Part shown: piece by piece, positions 8,322-16,158 of the stretch | Numbering within the stretch: position 1 is the first letter of the stretch | Layout: every line of letters begins with the position of its first letter | From: CAIYZT01 sp947461435 | Lineage (GTDB): Bacteria; Pseudomonadota; Alphaproteobacteria; Rhodobacterales; Rhodobacteraceae | NCBI GenBank assembly: GCA_965284435.1 | Contig: OZ260083.1 | Coordinates: forward strand, 3,534,001-3,598,000 | Length of the DNA: 64,000 nt | Reading direction: 5' to 3' | Program-made: the position numbers and the translations under genes | The notes under the pieces: model-generated | Seen by the model: the letters and a program-made list of their open reading frames with translations, nothing else | Database searches by the model: none | What the model was told of the DNA's origin: nothing

Positions 8322-9331
8322 TGACACGCATAGCCCTGAACGGTCTGGGACGGATCGGAAAACTTGTGCTGCGCGACCTGATCGACAGCGGGGCGGGCGG
8401 ACAGATCGTGCTGATCAACGACGCCCTGGGCGATGCGGCGCAGCATGCGCTGTTGATGGAGTTTGATTCCGTTCATGGCCGCTGGGCCACGCCGGTGCAG
8501 CATGACGCCGACAGCCTGACCTTGAACGGCCAGAAGATAAGGCTGACATCGGCGCGAAAGATCGAAGATCTGCCCTTGTCCGAGATGGGGATTGATCTGG
8601 TGATCGATTGCACCGGTGTTTTCAAGACGGCAGCCAAGGTGCAACCCTATTACGCGGCGGGCGTGCGTAAGGTGGTCGTATCGGCCCCGGTCAAGGACGG
8701 CGGGGCCTTGAACCTTGTCTATGGGGTGAACCATCATCTGTATGACGCCGCGCAGCATCATCTGGTGACAGCGGCCAGTTGCACGACCAATTGCCTGGCC
8801 CCCGTCGTCAAGGTGATTCACGAATCGCTGGGGATCAAGCATGGGTCGATCACGACGATCCATGATGTGACCAACACCCAGACCATCGTGGACCGCCCCG
8901 CCAAGGACATGCGGCGGGCGCGATCGGCGCTGTTGAACCTGATCCCCACAACCACCGGGTCGGCCACGGCGATCACCTTGATCTATCCCGAATTGGCGGG
9001 CCGGTTGAATGGCCATGCGGTGCGGGTGCCGTTGTTGAACGCCTCTTTGACCGATTGCGTGTTCGAGGTGGCGCGGCCCACCGACGCGCAGGAGGTGAAC
9101 GCGCTGTTTCAGGCTGCCGCCGAGGGCAGCCTTGCCGGCATTCTGGGCTATGAAACCCGCGAGCTTGTCTCCTCTGATTTCACCAATGACCGCCGATCGG
9201 CGATCATCGATGCGCCGTGCACCATGGTCACGGGCGGCACACAGGTGAAGATCTATGCGTGGTATGACAATGAATGGGGCTATGCCTGCCGTCTGGCCGA
9301 TATCACCCGCATGATCGCGGGGGCGATGTGA
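8321..9331 (+). CDS. ArsJ-associated glyceraldehyde-3-phosphate dehydrogenase
   Basis: A 336-residue GAPDH with NAD-binding GLGRIGKLVLRD at the N-terminus, the catalytic cysteine at residue 154 in ASCTTNCLAP, and YDNEWGYACR near the C-terminus. It is not the central glycolytic copy by context: it is locked between the ArsR-ArsC fusion (one-base overlap) and arsJ (GTGA overlap). In the characterised pathway such a GAPDH uses arsenate in place of phosphate to form 1-arseno-3-phosphoglycerate, which ArsJ exports and which then decomposes outside. The arrangement here is consistent with this; activity itself is inferred from context. Confidence 0.9.
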   Translation: MTRIALNGLGRIGKLVLRDLIDSGAGGQIVLINDALGDAAQHALLMEFDSVHGRWATPVQHDADSLTLNGQKIRLTSARKIEDLPLSEMGIDLVIDCTGVFKTAAKVQPYYAAGVRKVVVSAPVKDGGALNLVYGVNHHLYDAAQHHLVTAASCTTNCLAPVVKVIHESLGIKHGSITTIHDVTNTQTIVDRPAKDMRRARSALLNLIPTTTGSATAITLIYPELAGRLNGHAVRVPLLNASLTDCVFEVARPTDAQEVNALFQAAAEGSLAGILGYETRELVSSDFTNDRRSAIIDAPCTMVTGGTQVKIYAWYDNEWGYACRLADITRMIAGAM

Positions 9332-10578
9332 CGGCAGCGCCCCCCTTGCGCGCCTATGCCGCCGTTACGGCGGCCTATTGGGCCTTCATGCTGTCGGATG
9401 GCGCGCTGCGGATGTTGGTGCTGTTGCAGTTCAACGCGCTTGGATTTTCGCCGATTCAATTGGCGTGGTTGTTCGTGCTGTACGAGGTGGCCGGAATTGT
9501 GACCAACCTTTATGCCGGATGGCTGGCGCAGCGGTTCGGGTTGGCCAGTACCTTGTATGCGGGGCTGATCTTGCAGATCGCGGCGCTGGCCAGCCTGTCT
9601 TTGCTGGATCCGGGCTGGTCGGTCACCGCTTCGGTTCTGTTCGTGATGGCGGTGCAGGGTGCATCGGGCGTGGCGAAGGATCTGGCCAAGATGTCGTCAA
9701 AATCGGCCGTAAAAGCGCTGGCACCGGACGGTGAGGGCACGTTGTTTGTCTGGGTGGCGGCGCTGACCGGATCGAAGAATGCGGTCAAGGGACTGGGCTT
9801 TTTTCTGGGGGCGGGGCTGCTGGCGCTGGCGGGGTTTGAGACGGCGATCTGGGGCATGGCGGCGGTCTTGGGGGTGATCCTGGCGGCGGTGGCGCTGTTT
9901 TTGCCAAAGGGGCTGCCCACCAAGGACAAGGGCGCGAAATTCGCCGGATGGCGATCGCAGGACGTTCGGATCAACCGGCTGTCGCTGGCGCGGATGTTTC
10001 TGTTTGGCGCGCGCGATGTCTGGTTCGTGGTGGGTGTGCCGATTTATTTTCAGATGGTTCTGTCTGATGGGACGCCCGAGGGGCGACGCTGGGCCTTTTT
10101 CGTGATTGGCGGGTTTCTGGCGCTGTGGATCATCGGTTACGGCGCGGTGCAGGCCGCAGCGCCCCGCCTATTGGGCACGCGGAGCAAGGATCTGGCGGCC
10201 CGAACGGCGCAGGCGGCGGCTTGGGCGGGGTATCTGGTGCCCCTGCCCTTTGCCTTGGCTGCGGCCAGCTTGATATCACCGGCCCCGGCGCCTTGGCTGA
10301 CGGTGACGCTTATTGGGGGTCTGCTGGTGTTCGGCGCCGTGTTCGCGGTGAATTCGGCGCTGCATTCCTATCTGATCTTGGCCTATGCCGGGGCCGGGCG
10401 CGTCAGCCGCGATGTGGGGTTTTACTATATGGCCAATGCGGCCGGGCGGCTGCTGGGAACGGTGCTGTCGGGGGTAAGCTATCAGATCGGCGGGCTGGCC
10501 CTGTGCCTTGGGACGGCGGGGATCATGGCGGCGGGCAGTTGGGCTGCGGCGCGGCGGCTGCGATCAGCCGCCGACTGA
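9328..10578 (+). CDS. arsJ: ArsJ organoarsenical efflux permease (MFS)
   Basis: A 416-residue multi-spanning membrane protein, about 12 hydrophobic segments. The N-terminus (YWAFMLSDGALRMLVLLQF followed by LFVLYEVAGIVTNLYAGWLA) is characteristic of ArsJ, the MFS exporter of 1-arseno-3-phosphoglycerate. The frame is open further upstream, but the GTG at 9328 overlaps the GAPDH stop as GTGA and starts exactly before the conserved region, so it is chosen. It completes an arsenate-specific detoxification unit that needs no ArsB/Acr3 arsenite pump in this cassette. It ends 18 bases from the convergent neighbour. Confidence 0.92.
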   Translation: MTAAPPLRAYAAVTAAYWAFMLSDGALRMLVLLQFNALGFSPIQLAWLFVLYEVAGIVTNLYAGWLAQRFGLASTLYAGLILQIAALASLSLLDPGWSVTASVLFVMAVQGASGVAKDLAKMSSKSAVKALAPDGEGTLFVWVAALTGSKNAVKGLGFFLGAGLLALAGFETAIWGMAAVLGVILAAVALFLPKGLPTKDKGAKFAGWRSQDVRINRLSLARMFLFGARDVWFVVGVPIYFQMVLSDGTPEGRRWAFFVIGGFLALWIIGYGAVQAAAPRLLGTRSKDLAARTAQAAAWAGYLVPLPFALAAASLISPAPAPWLTVTLIGGLLVFGAVFAVNSALHSYLILAYAGAGRVSRDVGFYYMANAAGRLLGTVLSGVSYQIGGLALCLGTAGIMAAGSWAAARRLRSAAD

Positions 10579-10596
10579 CAGGCGAACCTTGCCCGA

Positions 10597-11199
10597 TCAC
10601 AGGCCTGCAGGATTGTCCAACGCGGCGCCCATGGCCTTGAGATCTTGATAGCGATCGCCGATGCGGTGATGCGGACGCCCCCCGGTCGAGGCGCCCAAGG
10701 CCACAACGATTTCATCGTGGCCCGGCGCGTCGGGCAGGGCGAACTGCACGGTCAGATAATGCGAGCGCCGACCGGCATCGTTTTTGTCCATCAGGGGAAT
10801 TTGCAACTGGGTGTTGGCGGGGCCGCGCACATTGGTAAAGCCCAGATAGGTTTTCGCGCCGACCGCCTCGCGGTAGAAATTGCCAAAGCGCAGGGTGTGG
10901 ATCAGGGCAGAGGCATGTTCAAGCTCTCCGCTGGTGCCGACAATCGCGGCTTTTCCATAAGCCTCGATGGCCGCGCCCGAGCCGGCCAGATCGCAGATCA
11001 TATCGGTCAACAGCTTGCCCAAGACCGGGGCCATGCGCAGAATCTCGGGCTGCAGGTCTTCGACAAAGCCGCGGCCGTACCACGGGTTCGTGACCACGGC
11101 GGCAACACCGATCACCCGAAAGGGCGGCACGGCAAGACGGCCGCCGTCTTGATAGACCACTTCGTCATAGGCAACGGTTTTGCGCAGTTCGGGCAACAT
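10597..11199 (-). CDS. amino acid synthesis (DUF1185) family protein
   Basis: A 200-residue protein matching the so-called amino acid synthesis family: LRKTVAYDEVVYQDGG at the start, AAVVTNPWYGRGFVEDL near residue 35, GKAAIVGTSGELEHASALIH near residue 105, and GRPHHRIGDRYQDLKAMG near the end. The biochemical function of the family is not established here. A good ribosome-binding site (AAAGGA) precedes the ATG. It is the last gene of a reverse-strand trio with an alpha/beta hydrolase and RidA, 13 bases after the hydrolase, which suggests a shared catabolic role. Confidence 0.7.
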   Translation of the reverse strand: MLPELRKTVAYDEVVYQDGGRLAVPPFRVIGVAAVVTNPWYGRGFVEDLQPEILRMAPVLGKLLTDMICDLAGSGAAIEAYGKAAIVGTSGELEHASALIHTLRFGNFYREAVGAKTYLGFTNVRGPANTQLQIPLMDKNDAGRRSHYLTVQFALPDAPGHDEIVVALGASTGGRPHHRIGDRYQDLKAMGAALDNPAGL

Positions 11200-11212
11200 G
11201 GGCGGGATCCTT

Positions 11213-12007
11213 TCAAGGCAAACAGGTGCGGCGCAGAAACGGCAACAGCGCCGCGAGGGTTTCGTCGGGGGCCTGAGTGAGGGCCATATGGCGCAGGCCG
11301 GGCAGAATATGCACCTGAGCGCCGGGAATATCGGCGGCGATGGCGCGGGCCATTTGCGGATCGTTTCCGTAATCCTGATCGCCGGTGATCACAAGGGTTG
11401 GGCAACGCAGGGCGGGCTGCGGCGCGATCACCTCCTCCACGCCAGAGGCAAAGACAGCATAATACAGCGGGTATATGGCCGGATCGTTGGCCAGAACCCA
11501 AGCGCGCACGCGGTTCATGAGGGCGGGCTGGGCGGTGCGAAAATCATCGGTGAACCAGCGGCGCAGGGCATCTTCGACGGTGGCAGCGGGACCTTGGCCT
11601 TGCGCTTGGGCGACCCGCGCGAGGATGGCGTCTTGCGCCTGCGCGCTGCGCCGATGGGGAGAATGCAAAACCGCGAGCGCCCGGGTGCGGGCCGGATCGT
11701 CTTGTGCAAAGCGCCGGGCAATCATGCCGCCCAAGGAAAAGCCCACGATGGCGGCCCGAGGCGCGCCGATGTGATCGAGCAGATCCGACAATTGCCGGGC
11801 CAAGGTGCGCAGGCTGGGCGCGGGTCCGGGATGGGGGGTTTGGCCATGGCCGTGCAGATCATAGGTCAGCACGCGAAACTGGGGCGCAAAGGTATCGGCG
11901 ATCGGCTGCCAGAGGTCTTGATTCAAGCCAAGGCCGTGGATCAAGGCCACAACGGGGGCCCCGTGCGGGCCGCGCAGCGTATAGAAGGTGCCATCGGCAG
12001 CGCGCAT
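11213..12007 (-). CDS. alpha/beta hydrolase (enol-lactonase or RutD-like)
   Basis: A 264-residue alpha/beta hydrolase. VALIHGLGLNQDLW forms the oxyanion-hole region, VGFSLGGMIAR holds the nucleophilic Ser, and GDQDYGNDP and GLRHMAL hold the Asp and His of the triad. Sequence style resembles 3-oxoadipate enol-lactonases and related hydrolases. An upstream in-frame start exists, but the ATG at 12007 overlaps the RidA stop by one base (TGATG) and gives a standard N-terminus. Next to RidA and opposite an LLM monooxygenase, it resembles the hydrolase position of pyrimidine- or amine-degradation clusters; the substrate is unknown. Confidence 0.83.
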   Translation of the reverse strand: MRAADGTFYTLRGPHGAPVVALIHGLGLNQDLWQPIADTFAPQFRVLTYDLHGHGQTPHPGPAPSLRTLARQLSDLLDHIGAPRAAIVGFSLGGMIARRFAQDDPARTRALAVLHSPHRRSAQAQDAILARVAQAQGQGPAATVEDALRRWFTDDFRTAQPALMNRVRAWVLANDPAIYPLYYAVFASGVEEVIAPQPALRCPTLVITGDQDYGNDPQMARAIAADIPGAQVHILPGLRHMALTQAPDETLAALLPFLRRTCLP

Positions 12008-12411
12008 CAGGCCGGATCCTTTGGCAGGGGGCGCCAAGCGATCACCTCAACCTCGACCCGGCAGTCGACCAGAAGGTCACTGACCACGGCCGAGCGCGCG
12101 GGGGGATCGTGCGGGAAGTAATCGGCATAGACGGCGTTGAACCCGGCAAAATCGGCCCGCTCGCGCAGCCAGACCATGGCCTTGACGACATCGGCCCGTG
12201 TGCAGCCCGCCAGCGCGAGGGTTTGGGTGATTTCGTCCAGCACGGCGCGGGTCTGCTGTTCGATGGTGCCTGTGGTCATGGGGACGCCATCGTGCATCGG
12301 GATCTGCCCCGTCAGATAGACGGTATCGCCCGCGCGGATGGCCCGCGAAAGCGACAGTTTGCGCCCGCCGATCACAAGGGGCGCGCCGATGACGGTTTTT
12401 GAGTCTGACAT
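12007..12411 (-). CDS. RidA family (YjgF) reactive intermediate deaminase
   Basis: A 134-residue RidA-fold protein. The conserved arginine that binds the carboxylate is Arg106 in DPPARSAVV, and Glu120 follows in CRVEVEVIAW, the same spacing as in E. coli RidA, so deaminase activity on enamine/imine intermediates is plausible. The frame extends far upstream, but the ATG at 12411 is preceded by GGAGGG and matches the family start. It heads a reverse-strand operon with the hydrolase and the DUF1185-type protein. RidA paralogues in catabolic clusters (RutC, 2-aminomuconate deaminase) act on specific intermediates, which may apply here. Confidence 0.85.
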   Translation of the reverse strand: MSDSKTVIGAPLVIGGRKLSLSRAIRAGDTVYLTGQIPMHDGVPMTTGTIEQQTRAVLDEITQTLALAGCTRADVVKAMVWLRERADFAGFNAVYADYFPHDPPARSAVVSDLLVDCRVEVEVIAWRPLPKDPA

Positions 12412-12431
12412 CTGCCCTCCGTTTGGGGCAA

Positions 12432-12445
12432 AGAACACGTGTTCT
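12432..12445. promoter_or_regulatory. 14-bp perfect palindrome, candidate operator
   Basis: AGAACACGTGTTCT is a perfect two-fold palindrome, 21 bases ahead of the RidA start and about 100 bases ahead of the divergent aldehyde dehydrogenase. Its place between divergent operons suits a dimeric regulator controlling both. No regulator gene lies beside it, so the binding protein is unknown. Confidence 0.45.
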
Positions 12446-12463
12446 GCCCGGCGCTGTGCCGTT

Positions 12464-12486
12464 TTTTCGCCAAGCGGCGGCGAAAA
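12464..12486. promoter_or_regulatory. inverted repeat upstream of the aldehyde dehydrogenase
   Basis: Arms TTTTCGCC (12464-12471) and GGCGAAAA (12479-12486) match perfectly around a seven-base spacer. A related CGAAAA/TTTTCG pair lies at 14039-14068, ahead of the LLM oxidoreductase. It may be an operator or a terminator-like hairpin of unknown use. Confidence 0.35.
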
Positions 12487-12533
12487 TTCCCACTTTGAAT
12501 GTCTGAACATGCCCCACACTGGGGGCGCATGAC

Positions 12534-12540
12534 AAGGAGG
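12534..12540 (+). promoter_or_regulatory. strong ribosome-binding site fixing the GTG start
   Basis: AAGGAGG ends six bases before the GTG at 12547. It argues against the in-frame ATGs at 12499 and 12529, which would place the ribosome-binding site inside the coding region. Confidence 0.75.
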
Positions 12541-12546
12541 CCCCCC

Positions 12547-14028
12547 GTGAGCGCGACCAAAGAGTATAAGATGCTGATTGACGGGGAATGGTGTGCGGCG
12601 TCGGACGGGGCGATGTTTGACAGCATCAACCCCACAACGGGCGCGGTCTGGGCCCGGATCCCCGAGGCCAGCGGGGCGGACGTGGACCGGGCCGTGCGCG
12701 CGGCGCACCGGGCGTTTTGCAGCGGACCTTGGGCCGAGATGACCCCATCTGCGCGGGGCAAATGCCTGCGCCGGTTGGGGGATCTTCTGGCCGAACAATC
12801 GGAGGATCTGGGCCGCACCGAGACCCTCGACACGGGCAAAATGTTGAAGGAAACCCGGTGGCAGGCCAAGTATATCGCTGAATTCTTTCACTTTTTTGCA
12901 GGATGCGCCGACAAGATCGCAGGAGAGACACTGCCCATCGACAAGCCGGACATGTTCGTCTTTACCCGGCGCGAACCTTTGGGCGTTGTGGCCGCCATCG
13001 TGCCGTGGAATTCGCAGATGTTTCTGGCGGCGGTCAAACTGGGACCGGCGCTTGCGGCGGGCAACACCGTGGTGCTGAAGGCATCGGAACATGCCTCGGC
13101 GACGATGCTGGAATTTGGCGCGCTGTTTGAACGGGCAGGCTTTCCGCCGGGGGTGGTCAATATCCTGTCGGGCCATGCAGAGCCTTGCGGTCGCGCCTTG
13201 ACCGCCCATCCGCTGGTGGCGCGGATTTCCTTTACCGGCGGGCCCGGCGCGGCGCGCCATGTGCTGCACAATTCATGCGAAAACTTTGCGCAAGTGTCGT
13301 TGGAGTTGGGGGGGAAATCGCCCTTTATCGTGTTTGACGATGCCGATCTGGATTCGGCCGTCAACGGGGCCATAGCGGGGATTTTCGGGGCCACGGGGCA
13401 AAGTTGCGTCGCGGGATCGCGGCTGTATCTGCACGAGGACATTGCGGATGCCTTTTTGCAGCGGATCGTGGCGCAGGCGCGGCAGATCAAGATCGGCGAT
13501 CCCTTGGCCGAGGATACGCAGATGGGGCCGCTGTGCACCCCGGCGCAATTGGCCCATATTCAGCGCGAGGTGGCCCATGCCATCCGCGAAGGCGGCCGCG
13601 TTTTGTGCGGGGGCAAGCAACCGGCGGATTTGGGCGGCACTTATTACGAGCCCACGATCATCGAATGCCCGCGTCAGGATTTGCGGATCATGGACACCGA
13701 ATTGTTCGGCCCGGTTCTGAGCGTTTTGCGGTTCAAGACCGAAGCCGAGGTGATCGAGCGGGCCAATGACACGGTGCACGGGCTGGCGGCGGGGGTTTTC
13801 ACCCGCGACGGGGCGCGGCAGATGCGCATGGCCAAGGCGATTCGGGCGGGGATCGTGTGGATCAACACCTACCGGGCCGTATCGCCCATTGCCGAGTTCG
13901 GCGGTGTGAAAGGGTCTGGCTATGGCCGGGAAAGCGGATTTCAGGCGATGTATGATTACACCCGGCCGAAAACGGTTTGGGTCAACACATCGTCCGAGCC
14001 GATGAGCAACCCCTTTGTGATGCGCTGA
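12547..14028 (+). CDS. aldehyde dehydrogenase, second copy
   Basis: A 493-residue aldehyde dehydrogenase chosen to begin at GTG because of the AAGGAGG ribosome-binding site. Motifs in order: VPWNSQMFLA (about residue 155), FTGGPGAARHV, the general-base SLELGGKSP, and catalytic Cys287 in GQSCVAGSR. It oxidises an aldehyde with NAD(P)+. It differs clearly from the other aldehyde dehydrogenase at 1077 and stands opposite RidA and next to an LLM flavin monooxygenase. Semialdehyde dehydrogenases of aminomuconate or related ring-cleavage routes occur with RidA-type deaminases, which gives a possible but unproven role. Confidence 0.87.
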   Translation: MSATKEYKMLIDGEWCAASDGAMFDSINPTTGAVWARIPEASGADVDRAVRAAHRAFCSGPWAEMTPSARGKCLRRLGDLLAEQSEDLGRTETLDTGKMLKETRWQAKYIAEFFHFFAGCADKIAGETLPIDKPDMFVFTRREPLGVVAAIVPWNSQMFLAAVKLGPALAAGNTVVLKASEHASATMLEFGALFERAGFPPGVVNILSGHAEPCGRALTAHPLVARISFTGGPGAARHVLHNSCENFAQVSLELGGKSPFIVFDDADLDSAVNGAIAGIFGATGQSCVAGSRLYLHEDIADAFLQRIVAQARQIKIGDPLAEDTQMGPLCTPAQLAHIQREVAHAIREGGRVLCGGKQPADLGGTYYEPTIIECPRQDLRIMDTELFGPVLSVLRFKTEAEVIERANDTVHGLAAGVFTRDGARQMRMAKAIRAGIVWINTYRAVSPIAEFGGVKGSGYGRESGFQAMYDYTRPKTVWVNTSSEPMSNPFVMR

Positions 14029-14038
14029 GGCAGGCGGC

Positions 14039-14068
14039 CGAAAAATCCCAAGCTGTGGCGAATTTTCG
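14039..14068. promoter_or_regulatory. CGAAAA/TTTTCG inverted element before the LLM oxidoreductase
   Basis: CGAAAA at 14039-14044 and TTTTCG at 14063-14068 are inverted with an 18-base spacer, in the 103-base gap before the monooxygenase. The stretch starting at 14039 also resembles the one starting at 12481 (CGAAAA, then TCCCA), so the two gaps may share a control element. The repeat is short and could be chance. Confidence 0.25.
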
Positions 14069-14131
14069 ACATCGGCCGGGCGCTGCGCCCCCCAAGATAG
14101 ACCAAAGACAGACACCCTGCGGAGAGATCAG

Positions 14132-15166
14132 ATGAAATTTCAACTCGCCATCAATCTGGAACGGATGGACGACAGTCTGGATATGAAGGACGTCGCCCAG
14201 CATACGCTGGAGATGGTGCAAATGGCCGATGCCGGGGGGTTCAGTGTGGCTTGGGCCGCCGAACATCACGCCTTGGAGATGACGATCGCGCCCAACCCCT
14301 TTTCCATTTTGTCCTGGTGGGCCACCCATACGAGCCGCATCCGTCTGGGGACCGCCTGCGTGGCGGCCGCCTATTGGCATCCCATCAAGGTGGCGGGTGA
14401 GGCGGCCTTTGTGGATCTGATTTCCGGAGGGCGGCTTGAATTTGGCATTGGATCGGGGGCCTATCAACGCGAATTTGACCGGATGCATCCGGGATTGAAG
14501 CAATCGGATGCCTGGCAATTCATGCAGGAAATGCTGCCGGCGGTGCGGGCCTTGTGGGCGGGGGATTATGAACACAGCGGCGCGTTCTGGTCGTTTCCGC
14601 TGTCAACCTCGTGCCCCAAGCCTTTGCAGGCGGAGGTGCCGGTCTGGATCGCGGCGCGGGCGCCGATCACCTATGATTATGCGGTCAAGAACGGGTGCAA
14701 CATCATGTCCTGGCCGTTGACCCGCGATATGGCCGAGGCCGAACTTTACATGGGCCGCATGGCCGAGGCGATGGCGAACAATCCCGGTTGCAAGCGCCCG
14801 ACCATGGCCATGATGCGCCATACGGCCGTCTATGACCCCAAGGCCGATTGGATGGTGCCGGTGCGCGCCGCCCAGACGCAATTGTCGCAGTTTGAAAATC
14901 TGTTCAAGAACATGGGCGATGTGGCCAACGGCTTTCCCAAATCGATTCCGCTGGATCAGTTGGGCAACCGGGCCGAATATGACCCGGACATGTTGAACCG
15001 CAATCTGATGTTCGGAACCCCCGATCAGGTGATCGCCAAGCTGAAACTTTACGAGGCGTTGGGGGTGGACGAGTTCATCTATTACGCCAGCCTTGGGCTG
15101 GGACATGCCGAACAAAAACGCTCGATGGAGCTGTTTTGCAAAGAGGTTATGCCCGCCTTCGCTTAA
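14132..15166 (+). CDS. LLM-class flavin-dependent oxidoreductase
   Basis: A 344-residue luciferase-like (bacterial luciferase/F420-type TIM barrel) protein with ribosome-binding site GGAGA seven bases before the ATG. Features include WAAEHHALEMTIAPNPF near residue 46, SRIRLGTACVAAAYWHPIKVAGEAAFVDLISGGRLEFGIGSG typical of the central barrel, and a C-terminal FGTPDQVIAKLKLYEALGVDEF. Most relatives are FMNH2-dependent monooxygenases supplied by a separate flavin reductase; none is visible in the window. With RidA and a hydrolase next door it could open a nitrogen heterocycle or cleave an amine, but it lacks close RutA similarity that could be recognised by eye. Confidence 0.83.
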   Translation: MKFQLAINLERMDDSLDMKDVAQHTLEMVQMADAGGFSVAWAAEHHALEMTIAPNPFSILSWWATHTSRIRLGTACVAAAYWHPIKVAGEAAFVDLISGGRLEFGIGSGAYQREFDRMHPGLKQSDAWQFMQEMLPAVRALWAGDYEHSGAFWSFPLSTSCPKPLQAEVPVWIAARAPITYDYAVKNGCNIMSWPLTRDMAEAELYMGRMAEAMANNPGCKRPTMAMMRHTAVYDPKADWMVPVRAAQTQLSQFENLFKNMGDVANGFPKSIPLDQLGNRAEYDPDMLNRNLMFGTPDQVIAKLKLYEALGVDEFIYYASLGLGHAEQKRSMELFCKEVMPAFA

Positions 15167-15181
15167 GGTTTCAGCGCCGCC

Positions 15182-15958
15182 CTAAACCGTGAAGGCCGCA
15201 CGAAAGGCGGCCAAAGCGCTTTCGGGGTCGGCGGAGGCGTATGCCTCCATCGTGATGGGGCCGTCATAGCCCATGGACCGCAGGCTTTGGGCAAGGTTGG
15301 GCCAGTTCACCTCGCCGGTGCCAGGTTCGCGGCGGCCCGGAACATCGGCCACCTGAATCTCGCCGATCCAAGGCAGCGCGCGTTGGCAAAGCTGGGTTAA
15401 GTTCCCCTCGCCGATCTGGGCGTGATAAAGATCGAGGTTCAAGCGCAGGCGGGGATGATTGACCGACGAGACAAGGGCAAGCGTGTCTTCGGCGCGGGCA
15501 AAGGGCACGCCGGGATGATCGACGGCAAGGTTCAGGTTTTCAAGGGTGAAGGTGACATCTTCCGCCTCGGCCAGATCGGTGATGCGCTGCAAGGTGTCGC
15601 GCGCCTTGAGCCACATGGCCCCACTGGGGTTTGGCACCGGCTGCGCGGCGTGGCCCTGCGCGCCCAGCGCCGTGCCCAAAAGGTTCAGCCGCGCCACGCC
15701 CAGACGTTTGCCAACCTGCGCCGCCTCGGCGGCGGTGTGCAAAAGCGCCTGCGCCCCCGCATCATCCACCAGATTGCCGCGCAAAAAACCGTTCATGATG
15801 CTGAACCGTGCGCCGGTGGCCTTCAATTTGGCAATGTCATGATCGGGCCAGTTCCACAGACCAACACCAAAGCCCATTTCTGTCAGCCGGGCGCAGCGCC
15901 AGTCCATCGGGCGGTCGAGCCACAGCATTTCGGCGCAGGCGGCAAGGGAGAAGGTCAT
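15182..15958 (-). CDS. hydroxypyruvate isomerase family TIM-barrel protein
   Basis: A 258-residue sugar-isomerase-type TIM barrel. FTLENLN (about residue 137) and ITMEAYAS (about residue 240) carry the metal-binding glutamates, NLDLYHAQIGEGNL a metal Asp/His pair, and EIQVADVPGRREPGTGEVNW is a hallmark of the hydroxypyruvate isomerase (Hyi) and OtnI-type isomerases. Such enzymes interconvert hydroxypyruvate and tartronate semialdehyde or related acidic sugars. It is divergent from the flavoprotein gene across a 200-base region with a LacI-type palindrome, and a sugar kinase and LacI regulator follow, which supports a sugar-acid pathway. Confidence 0.78.
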   Translation of the reverse strand: MTFSLAACAEMLWLDRPMDWRCARLTEMGFGVGLWNWPDHDIAKLKATGARFSIMNGFLRGNLVDDAGAQALLHTAAEAAQVGKRLGVARLNLLGTALGAQGHAAQPVPNPSGAMWLKARDTLQRITDLAEAEDVTFTLENLNLAVDHPGVPFARAEDTLALVSSVNHPRLRLNLDLYHAQIGEGNLTQLCQRALPWIGEIQVADVPGRREPGTGEVNWPNLAQSLRSMGYDGPITMEAYASADPESALAAFRAAFTV

Positions 15959-16099
15959 GGGCCATGTCCAATCAGGCTGTGCCGGGGCACTCTAGCGGGC
16001 GGGCGTGGCGCTTTCCACCGCTTTTGTGCGGCAGATCGGCCCGGCAAGGCCCCCGCGCCACAGACGATTGACCCGGCGCGGGGAAGGCGGTACGGATAA

Positions 16100-16113
16100 A
16101 TGGAACGTTCCAT
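16100..16113. promoter_or_regulatory. LacI-type operator candidate
   Basis: ATGGAACGTTCCAT is a perfect 14-bp palindrome with a central CG, the form typical of LacI/GalR operators. It lies 46 bases before the flavoprotein start and downstream of a TTGACC element (16068-16073) followed by TACGGATAAA. The LacI-family gene at 19214-20218 is in the same gene group and is the obvious candidate ligand-responsive repressor. Confidence 0.6.
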
Positions 16114-16158
16114 AAGACATGTCACCCGCGCGATGTCGCCCCAAAAGGACTTCCCCCT

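Noticed and set aside
12412..13269. N-terminal extension of the RidA frame to 420 residues
   Set aside because: The extension overlaps the aldehyde dehydrogenase in antisense and is unrelated to RidA; the ATG with GGAGGG at 12411 is the real start.
10597..15166. Complete Rut pyrimidine operon
   Set aside because: RutB-, RutE- and RutF-like genes are missing and an aldehyde dehydrogenase and DUF1185-type protein are present, so only a partial resemblance is claimed.
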